Shown here in pieces: positions 5,353-6,604 of a stretch of DNA of 6,604 nt (its first letter is position 1; the number at the start of each line of letters is the position of its first letter). Under the pieces are notes generated by a model. That model had not been told where the DNA came from and did not search any database. It was given only the letters and a program-made list of their open reading frames with translations. The DNA is from Candidatus Rifleibacteriota bacterium (lineage in GTDB: Bacteria; Riflebacteria; Ozemobacteria; Ozemobacterales; Ozemobacteraceae), in the NCBI GenBank assembly GCA_029560455.1, contig JAKQKW010000123.1, forward strand, positions 1 to 6,604. The letters are read 5' to 3'. The position numbers and the translations under genes were made by a program.

Positions 5353-5529
5353 TCAGGCAGCCTTTTTTGGCAGACGGGCTTTGCGTGGTTGGAGGCTGAC
5401 AACCTTTCTGGTGGTTTCTGCTTCCCTTTTCTGTAATGCTTTGCAGATAGCTTCAAGCTCACCGCCAAGTTTTTGCGCGAGTTCATCACGCCGTTTGCGA
5501 GTTTCTTCGATGATCGGGTCATTCCACAT
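5353..5529 (-). CDS. Small protein, probable antitoxin of the adjacent PIN-domain toxin
   Basis: This is a 58-aa frame starting at the ATG at 5529, one base after the stop of the PIN gene, with GGAGGG about 6 nt upstream. It begins MWNDPIIEETRKRRDELAQK and continues as an amphipathic, charged helix (about 5-40), then a basic tail (RKVVSLQPRKARLPKKAA). Short proteins starting M-W-x-D-P-I-(V/I)-E-E-x-R-x-x-R are, from memory, regular partners of PIN toxins of the YLETSIPSYL type. The strong ribosome binding site, tight spacing and protein-like composition support a real gene. An overlapping frame on the same strand (5301-5522) is a proline/basic-rich shadow. The antitoxin role is inferred from context; it could also be an uncharacterised accessory protein. 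Confidence 0.8.
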   Translation of the reverse strand: MWNDPIIEETRKRRDELAQKLGGELEAICKALQKREAETTRKVVSLQPRKARLPKKAA

Positions 5530-5530
5530 G

Positions 5531-6019
5531 TCAGCCCTCCATTAGTTCCTGTGGTGTACAGATAATTGGCGGTTCAAAACCGAAGTCGCGGCAGGCCTGT
5601 TCGATCCTGGGTCGCATGATAGCGTTGGCAATATGCGTACAGTTCCAGGTCAAAAGATATTCAATTCCATGTACGGTTGCAATAGCAATGTGAAGTGCGT
5701 CAAGTCTTGCTTTTACCGGAAGAGAACCTTTGTCTATAAGATAGGCCGACAGCTGCTTTGTGCTTTCATTGTTTTGTAAAAGCGGAATGTCAATCAGCAG
5801 ATCCAGGCGTCTTTTTGCGGCTTCGGTGTCGCCGAGCGAAGATTCCTCTATCACCAGTTCGGAAATATATAACTCAAACAGATGCCGGCGGTTAGTCCAC
5901 CAGTCGAAAGATATGTTCTGATTGGCGCAGACCCTCAGGTCATTGCTTGGCCTCGAAGCGAGATAACTGGGAATAGAAGTCTCCAGATATACTTTGGGCC
6001 GGCAGGTTGTTTTTTTCAT
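5531..6019 (-). CDS. PIN-like domain toxin (VapC superfamily, YLETSIPSYL type)
   Basis: This is a 162-aa protein. The first PIN strand reads VYLETSIPSYLASRPS (10-25), with Glu13 where classical VapC has Asp; this substitution is characteristic of the subfamily. Next come DWWTNRRHLFELYISELVIEE (39-59; Glu54 and Glu58 are candidate metal ligands), LDALHIAIATVHGIEYLLTW (106-125; Asp107) and NCTHIANA (126-133). Expected role: metal-dependent RNA cleavage controlled by the small protein encoded downstream. The ATG at 6019 has GGGA about 6 nt upstream. Gene order is toxin first, the reverse of the vapBC pair at 3133-3692. It belongs to a different branch from that VapC, with only the general PIN fold shared. 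Confidence 0.9.
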   Translation of the reverse strand: MKKTTCRPKVYLETSIPSYLASRPSNDLRVCANQNISFDWWTNRRHLFELYISELVIEESSLGDTEAAKRRLDLLIDIPLLQNNESTKQLSAYLIDKGSLPVKARLDALHIAIATVHGIEYLLTWNCTHIANAIMRPRIEQACRDFGFEPPIICTPQELMEG

Positions 6020-6064
6020 TAGTATCCCGACAGGAAAAATTTGCAGAAAGACTTTGCTTCAGAA

Positions 6065-6093
6065 AGTATAGCCCAGGAATTGCAATCGGGCAA
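6065..6093 (-). promoter_or_regulatory. Probable promoter of the PIN toxin-small protein operon
   Basis: On the minus strand TTGCCC (6088-6093), a 17-nt spacer and TATACT (6065-6070) lie upstream of the ATG at 6019. Matches are 4 of 6 and 5 of 6. The leader would be about 39 nt, ending in the GGGA ribosome binding site. Confidence 0.5.
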
Positions 6094-6210
6094 GTCGCGC
6101 CGTTCTTTTGGAACCGCAAGCCAGGGACAGGGTTTCAACACTTATCAGGCGTCTTAGCCCAAAAACAGCTTTGCTATTTTGGGGAACTGATTTTGCATGG
6201 ACAAGCACAG
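6094..6210. other. Gene-free spacer
   Basis: No gene or clear signal is seen between the toxin promoter and repeat copy B. Open frames crossing it on both strands end in repeat sequence and have no ribosome binding site. GCTATTTTGGGGAACTG (6174-6190) faintly resembles the 18-bp tail at 6334-6351. Confidence 0.4.
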
Positions 6211-6351
6211 GAGCGGTGGTCTGAGAAAACTGGTCAAAGCGATAAGTGGTGAAGCCATGCATCGATAAAGCTGGCACCGGCGCGGGCTTTTTCCCTTAGG
6301 CATGAGCCATTCGGCAGGCTCAGGAACCTGGGAGTCGGGGTTATTTTGGGG
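6211..6351. repeat. Dispersed repeat R, copy B, followed by the 18-bp tail
   Basis: Positions 6211-6313 are the 103-bp gap-free match to copy A. The copy then closes with a hairpin, TGAGCC (6303-6308) and GGCTCA (6317-6322) with an 8-nt loop, and ends GGCTCAGGAACC (6317-6328). The sequence around the loop resembles the GAGCC...TTCG...GGCTC intergenic palindromes found in many bacterial genomes. The 18-bp tail (6334-6351) follows and includes the stop codon of the gene entering from the right, so the repeat sits directly against that gene's 3' end. Confidence 0.85.
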
Positions 6352-6604
6352 TTCGGCGGGGTTTTGCTTTGGGGGTTACCGGAACTGGTTTGTAGGCGGC
6401 GGCGGGTTCTGAGACTTTGTTGGCTGGTTTGATAATTGAATCGAGATATTCTTGAAACCCTTTGAGGCTTTCGGCGAGAGCGGCCTTGATAACGAGGTTT
6501 TTAAGAGCTTCAAGGTCGTTGATATGCTCTATGGTAGAATTGATTCGGGTTGGTATTCGCTCAAAACGAGACTGAAGAATAGTATTTAAAGAGGCTTTGT
6601 GAGA
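6341..6604 (-). CDS. C-terminal part of an uncharacterised protein, gene enters from the right edge
   Basis: The last 87 codons are visible and end at a TAA (6341-6343). The sequence has a helical stretch, ILQSRFERIPTRINSTIEHI (9-28), then INDLEALKNLVIKAALAESL (27-46) and GFQEYL, followed by a disordered Pro/Ala/Lys tail (EPAAAYKPVPVTPKAKPRRT). The pattern R-F-x-x-(I/L)-P followed by I-x-D-x-E-x-L-x-x-L-x-x-x-A resembles the C-terminal end of Rpn-type transposase/nuclease-like proteins (DUF4351-like), but the N-terminal catalytic part is outside the window, so this is only a suggestion. The reading frame is clearly coding: no stops, and composition differs from the other frames. Confidence 0.65.
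   Translation of the reverse strand, partial: SHKASLNTILQSRFERIPTRINSTIEHINDLEALKNLVIKAALAESLKGFQEYLDSIIKPANKVSEPAAAYKPVPVTPKAKPRRTPK

Noticed and set aside
5301..5522. Minus-strand 73-codon frame overlapping the small antitoxin gene
   Set aside because: The frame starting at 5529 has the ribosome binding site, the adjacency to the PIN gene and a natural composition; this one is Pro/Lys-rich and ends in repeat C.
6007..6277. Open frames on both strands upstream of the PIN toxin
   Set aside because: They cross the promoter and repeat copy B, lack ribosome binding sites and show no domain.
6265..6300. Intrinsic terminator on the plus strand at the GCGCGGGCTTTTT block of repeat R
   Set aside because: AAAGC/GCTTT could pair around a GC-rich loop, but no plus-strand gene lies upstream and the stem is short.

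Overview
The window looks like an accessory, toxin-antitoxin-rich stretch of a bacterial chromosome. Every convincing gene is on the minus strand. The Gmd and Fcl proteins are very close in sequence and length to the Escherichia coli enzymes. The rest (four toxin-antitoxin-type remnants or modules, dispersed non-coding repeats, truncated gene tails) is typical of large, repeat-rich genomes of poorly cultured Gram-negative-type bacteria. The sequence itself does not settle the phylum.

Layout, left to right. (1) 1-400: a type II toxin-antitoxin pair, with a TIGR02574-type antitoxin (144-344) overlapping by ATGA a RelE/ParE-type toxin that runs off the left edge, plus its own promoter. (2) 416-557: a nested inverted repeat built of four GGGGACA-type units and a short 10-bp tandem repeat that runs into the stop codon of fcl. 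(3) 554-2624: gmd-fcl, a two-gene operon making GDP-L-fucose from GDP-mannose; it is visibly more GC-rich than the flanking toxin-antitoxin genes. (4) 2625-3132: non-coding, with a dyad near the gmd promoter and copy A of a roughly 100-bp dispersed repeat. (5) 3133-3765: a VapBC pair (PIN-domain toxin 3133-3498, antitoxin 3489-3692) with a promoter. (6) 3816-4154: a degenerate, split copy of the dispersed repeat around a possible gene remnant. (7) 4155-5233: a decayed locus in which the C-terminal part of a predicted AAA_14/DUF4143 ATPase is joined in frame to the C-terminal half of a HipA-like kinase, behind an intact strong promoter with an operator-like dyad. (8) 5353-6093: a second, different PIN-domain toxin followed by a 58-aa small gene, its probable antitoxin, with a promoter. 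(9) 6211-6604: copy B of the dispersed repeat next to the 3' end of a gene that enters from the right edge.

Functional picture. Gmd converts GDP-mannose to GDP-4-keto-6-deoxymannose and Fcl epimerises and reduces it to GDP-L-fucose for surface glycans; the two are translationally overlapped. The surrounding modules are addiction or stress modules, each of a different family and each with its own promoter. The most unusual item is the ATPase-HipA chimera. The most likely undescribed structure is the dispersed repeat family and the 18-bp tail it shares with the gene at the right edge.
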